Part shown: positions 4,796 through 12,116 of the stretch, in pieces
Layout: each line of letters begins with the position of its first letter
Numbering within the stretch: the first letter of the stretch is position 1
Notes under the pieces: generated by a model
The model's input: only the letters and a program-made list of their open reading frames with translations
What the model was told of the DNA's origin: nothing
The model's database searches: none
Assembly (NCBI GenBank): GCA_002790175.1
Contig: PFUQ01000236.1
Location: 1-12,116 of the forward strand
Origin: Flavobacteriales bacterium CG_4_9_14_3_um_filter_32_8
Lineage (GTDB): Bacteria; Bacteroidota; Bacteroidia; Flavobacteriales_E; Vicingaceae
Reading direction: 5' to 3'
DNA length: 12,116 nt
Program-made: the position numbers and the translations under genes

Positions 4796-5545
4796 ATGAG
4801 CAGATATTTTATCGAAATAAAGTATGATGGAACGGAATACCACGGTTGGCAAATCCAACAAAATGCACATACAGTTCAAGCAGAGATAAACAATGCATTA
4901 TCTACTTTATTGCAAGAAAAAATTTTGGTGAGTGGTGCCGGAAGAACAGATACTGGTGTGCATGCCCAACAATTTTTTGCCCATTTCGATACCCATCAAA
5001 GTTTTGATAACGACCAATTGATTTACAAACTCAACTATTTTTTACCACCAACTATTTCTTGCACCTCCATTGTAAAAGTAATTGATACTGCTCATGCTCG
5101 TTATAGTGCTACAGAACGAATTTACGAGTATTGGATTACCCCTATAAAAAATCCATTTCTAAACTATAGGGCTTATTATTTTCCTTATGCCTTCAATTTG
5201 GAGTTGATGAATGAAGCTGCGGCTGAATTATTAAACTATACCGATTTTTCTTGTTTCAGCAAAAGCAATACCGACACACTTACCAACGACTGTACGATTA
5301 ATTTTGCTCGTTGGGAACTAAAAAATGATTGTTTGGTTTTTACCATTTCTGCCAACCGATTTTTAAGAAACATGGTAAGAGCCATTGTTGGAACTTTACT
5401 AGAAATAGGGAAAGAACGAATTACTATCGATAATTTAAGAAAAATAATTGACTCTAAAAACAGAAGTGAAGCTGGGTTTTCTGTTCCTGCTCATGGGTTG
5501 TATTTAACAGCCGTAAAATATCCAAAAGAAATTTTTAATCACTGA
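4796..5545 (+). CDS. truA: tRNA pseudouridine(38-40) synthase TruA
   Basis: Converts uridines 38, 39 and 40 in the anticodon stem of many tRNAs to pseudouridine. The 249-residue length is normal for TruA. The N-terminus RYFIEIKYDGTEYHGWQIQ and the catalytic motif AGRTDTGVHA, with nucleophile D52, are diagnostic; further conserved blocks are ARYSATERIYEYWI (ARfsA-R-Y-Y motif), FSCFSK and the C-terminal FLRNMVRAIVGTLLEIG and EAGFSVPAHGLYL. All expected motifs are intact. The start follows an A-rich stretch (AAAGAAAAA) typical of this phylum's translation initiation regions. It appears to be a stand-alone core gene: the upstream VOC gene ends 68 bases before it and a repeat follows it. Confidence 0.97.
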   Translation: MSRYFIEIKYDGTEYHGWQIQQNAHTVQAEINNALSTLLQEKILVSGAGRTDTGVHAQQFFAHFDTHQSFDNDQLIYKLNYFLPPTISCTSIVKVIDTAHARYSATERIYEYWITPIKNPFLNYRAYYFPYAFNLELMNEAAAELLNYTDFSCFSKSNTDTLTNDCTINFARWELKNDCLVFTISANRFLRNMVRAIVGTLLEIGKERITIDNLRKIIDSKNRSEAGFSVPAHGLYLTAVKYPKEIFNH

Positions 5546-5563
5546 TGTTAAACAAATACATTT

Positions 5564-5678
5564 TAACCGCAGAGTTCGCTGAGAGTTTACGCTGAGAACC
5601 GCAAAGTATATTTTGTTTTCTGTCATTGTTTTCTCTGCGTACCTCTGCGATTAATTTTCTCTGTGGTCTCTGCGGTTA
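5564..5678. repeat. Dispersed CGCAGAG palindromic repeat
   Basis: TAACCGCAGAG (5564-5574) is perfectly inverted at CTCTGCGGTTA (5668-5678), enclosing about 93 bases in which degenerate copies of the same heptamer recur (GCTGAGA and CGCAAAG on the left arm, CTCTGCG twice and CTCTGTG on the right arm). The whole unit could fold into a long, imperfect hairpin. It fills most of the 238-base gap between truA and the ABC gene, has no open frame, and resembles the CGCAGAG-type interspersed repeats seen in intergenic DNA of several phyla. Confidence 0.8.
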
Positions 5679-5751
5679 TTTATTTTTATGCGTATTATGA
5701 TAATCATTCAACCATTCTCTCATTATTACACCAACCAATAATACTAATTCA

Positions 5752-5759
5752 TACTTTTG
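5752..5759 (+). promoter_or_regulatory. Putative -7 box of the ABC exporter gene
   Basis: TACTTTTG is an exact TAnnTTTG match ending 24 bases before the ATG at 5784, giving a leader of about 20 bases. No TTG is seen at the expected -33 distance, so the call rests on the -7 element and position only. Confidence 0.5.
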
Positions 5760-5783
5760 CAATCTTAAAAAACTAATCATAAA

Positions 5784-7541
5784 ATGGCTAATGTTAGCGG
5801 AAAAGCGTTCGATTATTCTTTGTTTAAAAGAATAATGACTTATGTAAATCCTTACCAAAGGATGTTTTACATTACCGCTATTTTAAGTGTTGTACTCGCT
5901 ATTATTGCCTTAGTTCGTCCACTTTTAATTCAATACACAATTGATAATTACATTAAGGCTTTGGATGAAAAAGGTTTGTATTGGATGACCATTTTATTGA
6001 TTGGATTTTTAATTCTAGAAACTATTTTTCAATACTTTTTTACACTCTTAGGAAATCTGTTGGGACAAAATGTAATTAAGGATTTAAGAAATCAAACCTT
6101 TGAGCATGTTGTTAATTTTAAACTCAACTACTTCGATAAAACACCTATTGGACAATTGGTAACCCGAACAGTTTCAGACATAGAAACTATTGCCGAAATG
6201 TTTTCGGATGGAATTTTAAATATTATTGGCGACTTATTAAAAATCTTTGCTGTACTTATCTGTATGTTTTACATCAATTGGGATTTAGCGTTAATTACGC
6301 TTATTCCAATGCCCATCCTTTTTATTGCTACTTCTATTTTTAAAAAAGCAATAAAAAAAGCTTTCAAAGACGTTAGAGAACAAGTATCCCGATTAAATAC
6401 TTTCGTTCAAGAACACATTACGGGAATGTCCATCGTTCAAATTTTTAATAGAGAAGAAGTTGAAATGGCAGCCTTTTCGGAAATTAATAAAAAACATCGT
6501 GCAGCACACATCAGAACAGTGTGGGCTTATTCCATCTTTTTTCCAGTAGTCGAAATTTTATCTGCCATGTCGTTAGCCTTTATGGTTTGGTATGGATTTA
6601 ATGAAGTGGCATTAAAATATGCCACAGCAGGAGAAATATTTTCATTTACCTTTTTTATCTATATGCTTTATAAACCTATTCGACAATTGGCTGACCGGTT
6701 TAACTCACTACAAATGGGAATGGTAAGTTCTGAACGTGTTTTCAAAGTGCTCGACACTATTTCTACAACAGAAAATAAAGGACACCAAAGCACTCAACAT
6801 TTAAAAGGAAATATCGAATTCAAAAATGTTTCCTTTGCCTACATTAATGAAGATTGGGTGCTAAAAAATATTTCTTTTAAAATTAACAAAGGAGAAAGTA
6901 TTGCATTGGTTGGTGCAACAGGAGCAGGAAAATCTTCCATCATTAATTTATTAGGCAGGTATTATGAAATCAATAAAGGAGAAATACTTATTGATAACAT
7001 CAATATTGATGATATCGACCTTCCAGAATTGAGAAAAATGATGTCTATTGTTTTGCAAGATGTTTTTCTTTTTTCAGATACCATTTTAAATAATATCACT
7101 TTATACAGCACTACTATTTCTGAAGAAACAGTAATTAAAGCTGCTAAAAAAATTGGTGCTCACGATTTTATTTCTCAATTACCACTAGGTTATCAGTACG
7201 ATGTAAAAGAAAGAGGAGCAATGTTGTCTGTTGGTCAACGACAATTAATTTCTTTTATTCGAGCTTATGTTCACCAACCCGAAATATTAATTTTAGATGA
7301 AGCCACTTCATCTATTGATAGTGAATCTGAAGAACTCATTAAACACGCAACCAATGTGTTAACCAAAAACAGAACTTCAATTATTGTTGCTCACCGTTTA
7401 TCTACCATAAAAAATGTAGATAGAATATTAGTTATCGATAAAGGTGAAATTGTTGAAGAAGGAAGCCATCAAGAATTACTTAAAAAGAATGGTTTTTATA
7501 AAAAATTGTACGATTATCAATTTGTAAGTCAAAACGAATAA
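5784..7541 (+). CDS. MsbA/MdlB-like ABC exporter half-transporter (fused permease and ATPase)
   Basis: A 585-residue inner-membrane ABC protein that would act as a dimer to export a hydrophobic or amphipathic substrate. Six membrane segments are visible at about 27-50, 66-89, 145-164, 168-186, 246-270 and 283-300, forming an ABC type 1 exporter domain. The ATPase follows with Walker A GATGAGKS at 377-384, Q-loop in VLQDVFLFSDTI, signature LSVGQ at 481-485, Walker B ILILDEA with D505 and E506, and switch histidine H537 in VAHRLSTI. All catalytic residues are present, so the ATPase should be active. Length and order are standard for lipid A/multidrug half-exporters. A single gene suggests a homodimer; no partner half-transporter is nearby. 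Substrate cannot be assigned: lipid, peptide and drug exporters share this layout. Confidence 0.92.
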   Translation: MANVSGKAFDYSLFKRIMTYVNPYQRMFYITAILSVVLAIIALVRPLLIQYTIDNYIKALDEKGLYWMTILLIGFLILETIFQYFFTLLGNLLGQNVIKDLRNQTFEHVVNFKLNYFDKTPIGQLVTRTVSDIETIAEMFSDGILNIIGDLLKIFAVLICMFYINWDLALITLIPMPILFIATSIFKKAIKKAFKDVREQVSRLNTFVQEHITGMSIVQIFNREEVEMAAFSEINKKHRAAHIRTVWAYSIFFPVVEILSAMSLAFMVWYGFNEVALKYATAGEIFSFTFFIYMLYKPIRQLADRFNSLQMGMVSSERVFKVLDTISTTENKGHQSTQHLKGNIEFKNVSFAYINEDWVLKNISFKINKGESIALVGATGAGKSSIINLLGRYYEINKGEILIDNINIDDIDLPELRKMMSIVLQDVFLFSDTILNNITLYSTTISEETVIKAAKKIGAHDFISQLPLGYQYDVKERGAMLSVGQRQLISFIRAYVHQPEILILDEATSSIDSESEELIKHATNVLTKNRTSIIVAHRLSTIKNVDRILVIDKGEIVEEGSHQELLKKNGFYKKLYDYQFVSQNE

Positions 7542-7591
7542 TACAATATATTTAAAGATTAAACGTAAATGAATTATTAATTTTACATTTC

Positions 7592-9046
7592 ATGCAAAAA
7601 ATAGTAGGCATATTTTTACTGATTACCGTAGTAGTTTTTAGTTTTTCCTGTCGGAAAGATACTATTTCTACCGATTCATCGGATATGCTTAGTTTTTCTA
7701 ATGACACCATACTTTTTGATACTGTATTTACTACCATGGGTTCCACCACTCAAAAGCTAAAATTGTATAACAACAGTAGTAATACAATTATCATTTCTAG
7801 TATTTATGTTGAACAAGGTACCAACTCACAATTTAGAATAAATGTAGATGGTGTTTCGGGTAATATTCACAGCAATGTTGAGATTGAAGAACACGATAGT
7901 TTATTTATTTTTGCCGAAGTAACCATAGACCCCAACAACATTCTTTCACCTTTTGTGGTTACTGATAAAATTAATTTCGTCACCAATGGAAATCATCAAA
8001 GTGTGCAATTGGTTGCTTGGGGTCAAAATGCCCATTATTATGTTGCCAATCAAACTGCAAATGGAGTGCCTATTGTTTATTTAGACAGAGGAACTTCGCC
8101 CGGACCATTAGATTCTACTTGGATAAATGACAAACCTTATGTGATTTATGGTGGTTATTTAACCTTGGATGGTGATGACAAACTAACTATTGAGGCTGGT
8201 GTTCGAGTACATTTACATAATAATTCTGGAATTTGGGTGTATGAAAATGGCAACATTCGAGTTAATGGAACTAAAACCGACAAAGTAACTTTTCAAGGAA
8301 CAAGACTGGAATATGCTTGGCAAGATGTACCTGGACAATGGGATAGAATATGGATTAACGAAGGGCTTAGTGATAATGTTTTTAATTATGCCATCATTAA
8401 AAATGGTTTTATTGGAATACAAGCAGAGACTAATCCTTTTAACCCTAGTGCACCAACAAGTACGAACACTTTACGATTAAACAATTGTGAAATACATAAT
8501 AATTCGGCAGTTGGTATTTTAGCTACAAACTATCAAATATCTGACACCAATTCGGTAATTTCCAATTCAGGTCAATTTAATTTGTTAGTAAAAGGTGGCG
8601 GTGATTATCGATTTAATCATACCACTATTGCCAACTATTGGGGTGGAGGAAATAGACAAACTCCTGCTGTTTACTTACAAAATTATTATACGGACGCTAC
8701 TGGTGCAACACAAGTTAGAGATATTAATGCCGCCAATTTTTACAACTGTATCATACATGGTGATAAAGATGTGGAGTTTGATAAAGATGAACTAGCTCCG
8801 GGAACCATTAATTTCCTTTTTGACCATTGCATTCTAAAAACGACCAACAGTACAGCAGGAGCAAATTACATCAGTTTAATTGTAAACCCAACAGCAACTA
8901 TTTTTGTAGATAAAACCTTACATAATTTTCATTTAGATACTTCTTCTCCAGCAATTGGTACAGGTGTTTATATAGGAGTGAATTCAGATCACGATGGAAA
9001 TCCCAGAGACCCTATTAACCCAGATTTAGGAGCTTACGAATATTAA
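7592..9046 (+). CDS. Lipoprotein with right-handed beta-helix and choice-of-anchor-Q-type C-terminus
   Basis: A 484-residue secreted lipoprotein. MQKIVGIFLLITVVVFSFSC is a type II signal peptide with lipidated C20, followed by RKD, so it probably resides in the outer membrane. Residues about 33-145 resemble an Ig-like/ASPM-type beta sandwich (ILFDTVFTTMGSTTQKLKLY, then NNSSNTIIISSIYVE). From about 165 comes a parallel beta-helix with the typical opening LTIEAGVRVHLHNNSGIWV and GNIRVNGTKTDKVTFQGT and many Asn/Ile ladders. The end, SSPAIGTG...DHDGNPRDP..PDLGAYEY, matches the choice-of-anchor Q motif found at the end of Bacteroidota beta-helix proteins. Such folds bind or cleave polysaccharides, but no catalytic site is evident. 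It lies 50 bases after the ABC gene and may be co-transcribed; its stop is 3 bases from the converging porP-like stop. Confidence 0.82.
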   Translation: MQKIVGIFLLITVVVFSFSCRKDTISTDSSDMLSFSNDTILFDTVFTTMGSTTQKLKLYNNSSNTIIISSIYVEQGTNSQFRINVDGVSGNIHSNVEIEEHDSLFIFAEVTIDPNNILSPFVVTDKINFVTNGNHQSVQLVAWGQNAHYYVANQTANGVPIVYLDRGTSPGPLDSTWINDKPYVIYGGYLTLDGDDKLTIEAGVRVHLHNNSGIWVYENGNIRVNGTKTDKVTFQGTRLEYAWQDVPGQWDRIWINEGLSDNVFNYAIIKNGFIGIQAETNPFNPSAPTSTNTLRLNNCEIHNNSAVGILATNYQISDTNSVISNSGQFNLLVKGGGDYRFNHTTIANYWGGGNRQTPAVYLQNYYTDATGATQVRDINAANFYNCIIHGDKDVEFDKDELAPGTINFLFDHCILKTTNSTAGANYISLIVNPTATIFVDKTLHNFHLDTSSPAIGTGVYIGVNSDHDGNPRDPINPDLGAYEY

Positions 9047-9049
9047 AAT

Positions 9050-10099
9050 TTATCTAAACCGAACGCTGTGTCCTCTAGTTGCGTTAGCACTCAAATCCAT
9101 TTTATAGCCTAACATGACTTCAAAACCACCGTTTCCACTAGATGCAGTAGATAGTTCGGATAAATTAAAGTCATAACTAAAGGCTAATTCAACACCATTC
9201 CATCCTAATCTACTTACTACATAAGCAGCATCTCCCCATCTCATATAAGGTCCTAATGTAACATACATTGAATTATGATAGTTGGTAAACTTTGAACTTT
9301 GTCGTAATGCATACTTCGCTTCTATTCCAACATCAAAATACTGATTAGCACCTTGTTTTACAAAAACAAAATTTGGTAAAACAGAAAATGGACTTCCAGT
9401 AACTGATGCATTACTTGTTCCAGAACCAATTTCAGCTCCTCCATGAAAAGTGTATTTTTTAATCAATGGACTTGTTCCATTAAAAGCAACATCGGGTGAA
9501 TTTAAATGGTACAAAGAAAATCCTGCAAAATACCTCGAAAAATCAGTTGGAGCAAAATACCAATGAATACCAGTTGCCATGTCAAAAGCACTAATTGCAG
9601 TTCCTCCAACTTTATCAACTGTTGCTACATCTTGGTCAAAAGTTGCACCATTCCACTGCTCGTCCCAAGTTAAACTACCATAACTCATGCTTCTTTGAAC
9701 CATACCTCCTTGAAATCCAACCGATAAAAAATGATTGTTATTCCCTCCGCTAATATCTAAATGATACGCCAACGCCAAGCCATAATTCATAGTTGACATC
9801 TTTGAAACTCCTGCATCATCTTTAAAGAAATTAATACCCAACCCAAACATTCCACCTTTCATTTTCTTCAACACAGGAAAATCTACAGATGCCGCCATAG
9901 TAACAAAAGGTTCGCTAATCGAACCCCATTGACTTCTATAATTCATTATCGCTCTTAAATCGCCATTATAAATCCCAGCATTAGCAGGGTTAAGTGTTAA
10001 AGGCGATGAAAAAAATTGAGAAAAATGAACATCTTGTTGTGCAAACAAGTTAACTGTTGAAATAACAATTAACAGTATGCTATATTTTATCTTTTTCAT
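9050..10099 (-). CDS. Type IX secretion PorP/SprF family outer-membrane protein
   Basis: A 349-residue protein with a signal peptide (MKKIKYSILLIVISTVNLFA, likely cut before QQDVHFSQF). The mature start DVHFSQFFSSPLTLNPANAGIYNGDLRA followed by NYRSQW is the signature of the PorP/SprF family. The rest alternates short amphipathic strands and loops (GMFGLGINFF, NYGLALAYHL, HFLSVGFQGGM, YVTLGPYMRWG, GVELAFSYDFN, FEVMLGYK), as in an outer-membrane beta barrel. Members work with type IX secretion: PorP for general secretion, SprF for particular large substrates with type B C-terminal domains. Here it follows such a substrate gene on the same strand, so it is most likely the SprF-like partner of that protein rather than the housekeeping PorP. 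The 122-base gap carries a hairpin but no TAnnTTTG promoter, consistent with co-transcription. Confidence 0.9.
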   Translation of the reverse strand: MKKIKYSILLIVISTVNLFAQQDVHFSQFFSSPLTLNPANAGIYNGDLRAIMNYRSQWGSISEPFVTMAASVDFPVLKKMKGGMFGLGINFFKDDAGVSKMSTMNYGLALAYHLDISGGNNNHFLSVGFQGGMVQRSMSYGSLTWDEQWNGATFDQDVATVDKVGGTAISAFDMATGIHWYFAPTDFSRYFAGFSLYHLNSPDVAFNGTSPLIKKYTFHGGAEIGSGTSNASVTGSPFSVLPNFVFVKQGANQYFDVGIEAKYALRQSSKFTNYHNSMYVTLGPYMRWGDAAYVVSRLGWNGVELAFSYDFNLSELSTASSGNGGFEVMLGYKMDLSANATRGHSVRFR

Positions 10100-10159
10100 A
10101 TGTGGATATTTATTTTATTAAAGCGGTCATATGTAATTACGCCAGTTAGTATTCATCTC

Positions 10160-10177
10160 TCCCGATAACTATCGGGA
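10160..10177. other. Intercistronic hairpin between PKD gene and porP/sprF-like gene
   Basis: TCCCGATA (10160-10167) and TATCGGGA (10170-10177) are perfectly complementary, effectively a 7 bp GC-rich stem with a 4-base loop. It lies between two minus-strand genes and has no T run on either side, so it is not an ordinary intrinsic terminator; it may protect or attenuate the transcript, or be a small dispersed repeat. Both TCATATGT copies nearby (10096-10103 and 10128-10135) are short direct repeats of unknown meaning. Confidence 0.6.
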
Positions 10178-10221
10178 ATGTGCTTCCACACGGCTATTTC
10201 ATATTCTAATTTCTTTTAATA

Positions 10222-12116
10222 TTATCTTACTAAAGTTACATTTCCTTTCAATTGTTTAGTGCTACCATCAATAAAAGTAACATTCAAATAATAAACAAAA
10301 ACACCAGGATTCAATTCTTTTCCATTGTGAGTACCATTCCACCCTTCTTCGATATCTGTTGTTTGAAAAACTTGTTGTCCATATCTGTTATAAATGGTAA
10401 AATTCATTGATTTTATTACAATAGTGCCTTTTACCCATAAGAAATCGTTGCTTCCATCACCATTTGGAGAAAATGCACTTGGAACACCAATATTTAAAGC
10501 AATATCAACATTAACAGTTATGGTGTCTTTTACCTGGCATCCATAAATATCTGTATAAGTAATGATGTATGAATTGGTTGCTAAAGGTTGTATGACTGTA
10601 GAATTTTGACAGATAGCACAACTTAAATCGGTAGTTGGATTCCAATTAAAAACTCCGCCTGTTGTTGGTAAGCTATTGCCTGCTGTATCAGTAACTACTG
10701 AAAAAAGATAAGCATTTGTACCAATGGTAATAGAAGTGTCCATTCCTGCATTTACAACTGGTAATTCATGTACGGTTACTATTGTTGAAGCATTAGAACT
10801 TCCATTAGCATTACTTACCGATAAGGTAACATTAAATGTTCCTGTGGTATCATTCCAACAAACTGTACCAGGATTTAATGCAGTAGAAGAACTTGGTGTT
10901 CCTCCAGGAAAAGTCCAATTAATGGTTGTTGGAGTTCCTCCAGAGCCACCATTGTAAGTAAAATCTATACAATTGTTGATACAAATATCACCATCAACAT
11001 CATCCATTGTTATACCCGCAGTTGGAGCAGTACAAACATTAACTGTAATTAAATTAGCCATATATAAACTATCCGTTCCATATTGATTAGAAACTGTTAA
11101 TGAAACATTGTATGTTCCAGTTGTAGGATAGCAGATTGTCCCCGGATTAACACCAGAAGCAGTAGAAGGAGTTCCACCAGGAAAATACCATGACCAAGCA
11201 GTCGGAGAACCTGTACTTAAGTTGGTAAACGTAATACAATCTGCTTCGCACAAAGTGGTTTGTGAAGCTGAAAAGTTGGCTGTTGGAGAGCAATCATTCA
11301 CCGTAATCGTACTGGAAGTAGTATCAAAAGAAGAACCATTGTAAACGATTAACTCAATGATATAAGTTCCGGGATTGTTGTAAAAAACAGTATGTGGTCC
11401 TTGGTTAATGGCTGAAGGAGGAGAAACACCACCAACACCAGTAGAATCAAAATTCCAAGCCCAAATGGTAACACCCGCAGAAGAAGCATCGGTAAAAACA
11501 ATTGAATCTCCTGCACAGATTATCGAACTACTCATGTTAAATGCAGCATTAACAGTGGTACAAGTAATCACATTTACAACTATAGTGGTATCATCAACTC
11601 CATTGGCATCCGTAATTGAAAGATTGATATTATAAGTTCCAGGAGAAGCAAAAGAAATATTGTGTGGGCCTTGTGTGTTGGCTGTTGCAGGAATACCACC
11701 AGGGAAAGTCCAACTCCAAGCACTAATACCTGTTCCAGTGCTATTATCAGTAAACAAAATATTACCTCCAGCACAAATGGTTAAAGAATCGGGGATAAAA
11801 CTAGCAGTAGGAGAACTACAGTTATTAACAGTTATGGTTATTTGATCGGTGTTTTCACATCCATTTACATCAGTTCCAGTTACTGTATAGGTTAACGTAG
11901 CTGCTGCAGGGAAAGGGGTCCCATTAACAGCTCCATTATCCCAAGTATAAGAACTTGCTCCACCTCCAGTTAAGGTAACCATATCACCATTACAAACTGT
12001 TGTAGCAGGAGCTGCATTTGCTACTACATTTGGTAAAGGGTTAACAGTAATAAAATTAGGCATGATTAGGGTATCTAAAACCACACCATCAAAAACGACC
12101 AAAGCAACATCAAAAG
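10222..12116 (-). CDS. PKD-repeat secreted protein with gliding-motility-associated (type B, type IX) C-terminal domain; 5' truncated by window
   Basis: The frame is open to the window edge, so this is the C-terminal 630 residues of a larger surface or secreted protein. Counting from the codon at 12102, the array is: an Ig-like unit with TLTGGGASSYTWDNG (about 22-95); four PKD units of about 85-90 residues at about 97-180, 182-269, 272-356 and 360-445, each built on an aromatic-rich AWSWTFPGG-type strand and GTYNVSLTVSN-type strand and each bounded by cysteines; another Ig-like unit (446-533); and the CHU C-terminal domain at about 538-626, with VPSAFSPNGDGSNDFLW, IYNRYGQQVFQ, GWNG..NGKELNPGVFVYYL and terminal KGNVTLVR. 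That domain directs secretion by the type IX system and surface attachment. PKD units commonly mediate binding to glycans or cells. PorP/SprF encoded next is the expected partner. Confidence 0.92.
   Translation of the reverse strand, partial: FDVALVVFDGVVLDTLIMPNFITVNPLPNVVANAAPATTVCNGDMVTLTGGGASSYTWDNGAVNGTPFPAAATLTYTVTGTDVNGCENTDQITITVNNCSSPTASFIPDSLTICAGGNILFTDNSTGTGISAWSWTFPGGIPATANTQGPHNISFASPGTYNINLSITDANGVDDTTIVVNVITCTTVNAAFNMSSSIICAGDSIVFTDASSAGVTIWAWNFDSTGVGGVSPPSAINQGPHTVFYNNPGTYIIELIVYNGSSFDTTSSTITVNDCSPTANFSASQTTLCEADCITFTNLSTGSPTAWSWYFPGGTPSTASGVNPGTICYPTTGTYNVSLTVSNQYGTDSLYMANLITVNVCTAPTAGITMDDVDGDICINNCIDFTYNGGSGGTPTTINWTFPGGTPSSSTALNPGTVCWNDTTGTFNVTLSVSNANGSSNASTIVTVHELPVVNAGMDTSITIGTNAYLFSVVTDTAGNSLPTTGGVFNWNPTTDLSCAICQNSTVIQPLATNSYIITYTDIYGCQVKDTITVNVDIALNIGVPSAFSPNGDGSNDFLWVKGTIVIKSMNFTIYNRYGQQVFQTTDIEEGWNGTHNGKELNPGVFVYYLNVTFIDGSTKQLKGNVTLVR
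10768..11814 (-). repeat. Four tandem PKD-encoding repeats
   Basis: The DNA of the four PKD domains of the partial gene forms a degenerate tandem repeat with a period of about 250-270 bases. Recurring encoded landmarks are an ICAGD/LCEAD-like cysteine strand, W-x-W-x-FPGG, NPGT or QGPH, and PGTYN. Units 1 and 2 share the QGPH version, units 3 and 4 the NPGT-x-CY/W version, suggesting two rounds of duplication. Such arrays expand and contract by recombination and may collapse in short-read assemblies. Confidence 0.75.

Noticed and set aside
10160..10177. Hairpin considered as a rho-independent terminator of the PKD gene
   Set aside because: No T run follows the stem on either strand, and the downstream porP/sprF-like gene lacks its own recognisable promoter.
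10768..11814. Regularly spaced repeats considered as a CRISPR array
   Set aside because: The period is about 260 bases, the repeats are degenerate and in-frame with a PKD protein.
10724..11845. Several plus-strand open frames within the PKD gene
   Set aside because: They mirror the low-complexity Gly/Thr/Pro-coding repeats of the minus-strand gene, recur with the PKD period, and are shadows.

Overview
The window looks like chromosomal DNA of an AT-rich member of the Bacteroidota, probably flavobacteria-like. Three things point there: a PorP/SprF-type protein beside a giant PKD-repeat protein ending in a gliding-motility C-terminal (type B, type IX secretion) domain; several upstream regions carrying the Bacteroidota -7 box TAnnTTTG; and weak, A-rich ribosome binding regions. 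No rRNA, tRNA, CRISPR array or transposase was found.

Layout. (1) 2-214 is the 3' end of a DegT/DnrJ-type sugar aminotransferase, the edge of a surface-polysaccharide locus. (2) 213-4095 is an accessory island of toxin-antitoxin and defence-like genes and debris. A DUF6922-type gene overlaps an AbiEii-type nucleotidyltransferase gene, and the pair sits between two about 110 bp direct repeats (232-341 and 1381-1490). After the second repeat comes a headless HEPN-domain fragment (to 2098), with a terminator-like hairpin after it. On the minus strand follows a three-gene operon: a Panacea-domain antitoxin with an N-terminal HTH, a RelE/ParE-like toxin overlapping it by ATGA, and a small zinc-ribbon gene interrupted by a one-base frameshift. 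Its promoter holds two matching 17 bp operator-like palindromes. The island ends with a gene-poor stretch and a 3' remnant of a protein-L-isoaspartate methyltransferase gene. (3) 4200-9046 holds plus-strand genes: a VOC/glyoxalase-fold protein with an N-terminal signal or anchor, tRNA pseudouridine synthase TruA, a dispersed CGCAGAG palindromic repeat, an MsbA-like ABC exporter, and a beta-helix lipoprotein. (4) 9050-12116 is minus strand: PKD-repeat type IX substrate (partial, runs off the window), then PorP/SprF, in the order of transcription.

How they work together. The PKD protein and PorP/SprF form the usual type IX partner pair (secreted substrate and outer-membrane partner). The two toxin-antitoxin-like modules are independent selfish or phage-defence units placed between core genes. 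The island shows repeated insertion and decay: two truncated genes, one frameshifted gene and several dispersed repeats lie within 4 kb. The most distinctive regulatory signal is the tandem operator of the Panacea operon. The most testable structural question is whether the repeat-bounded nucleotidyltransferase module is a discrete mobile or excisable unit.
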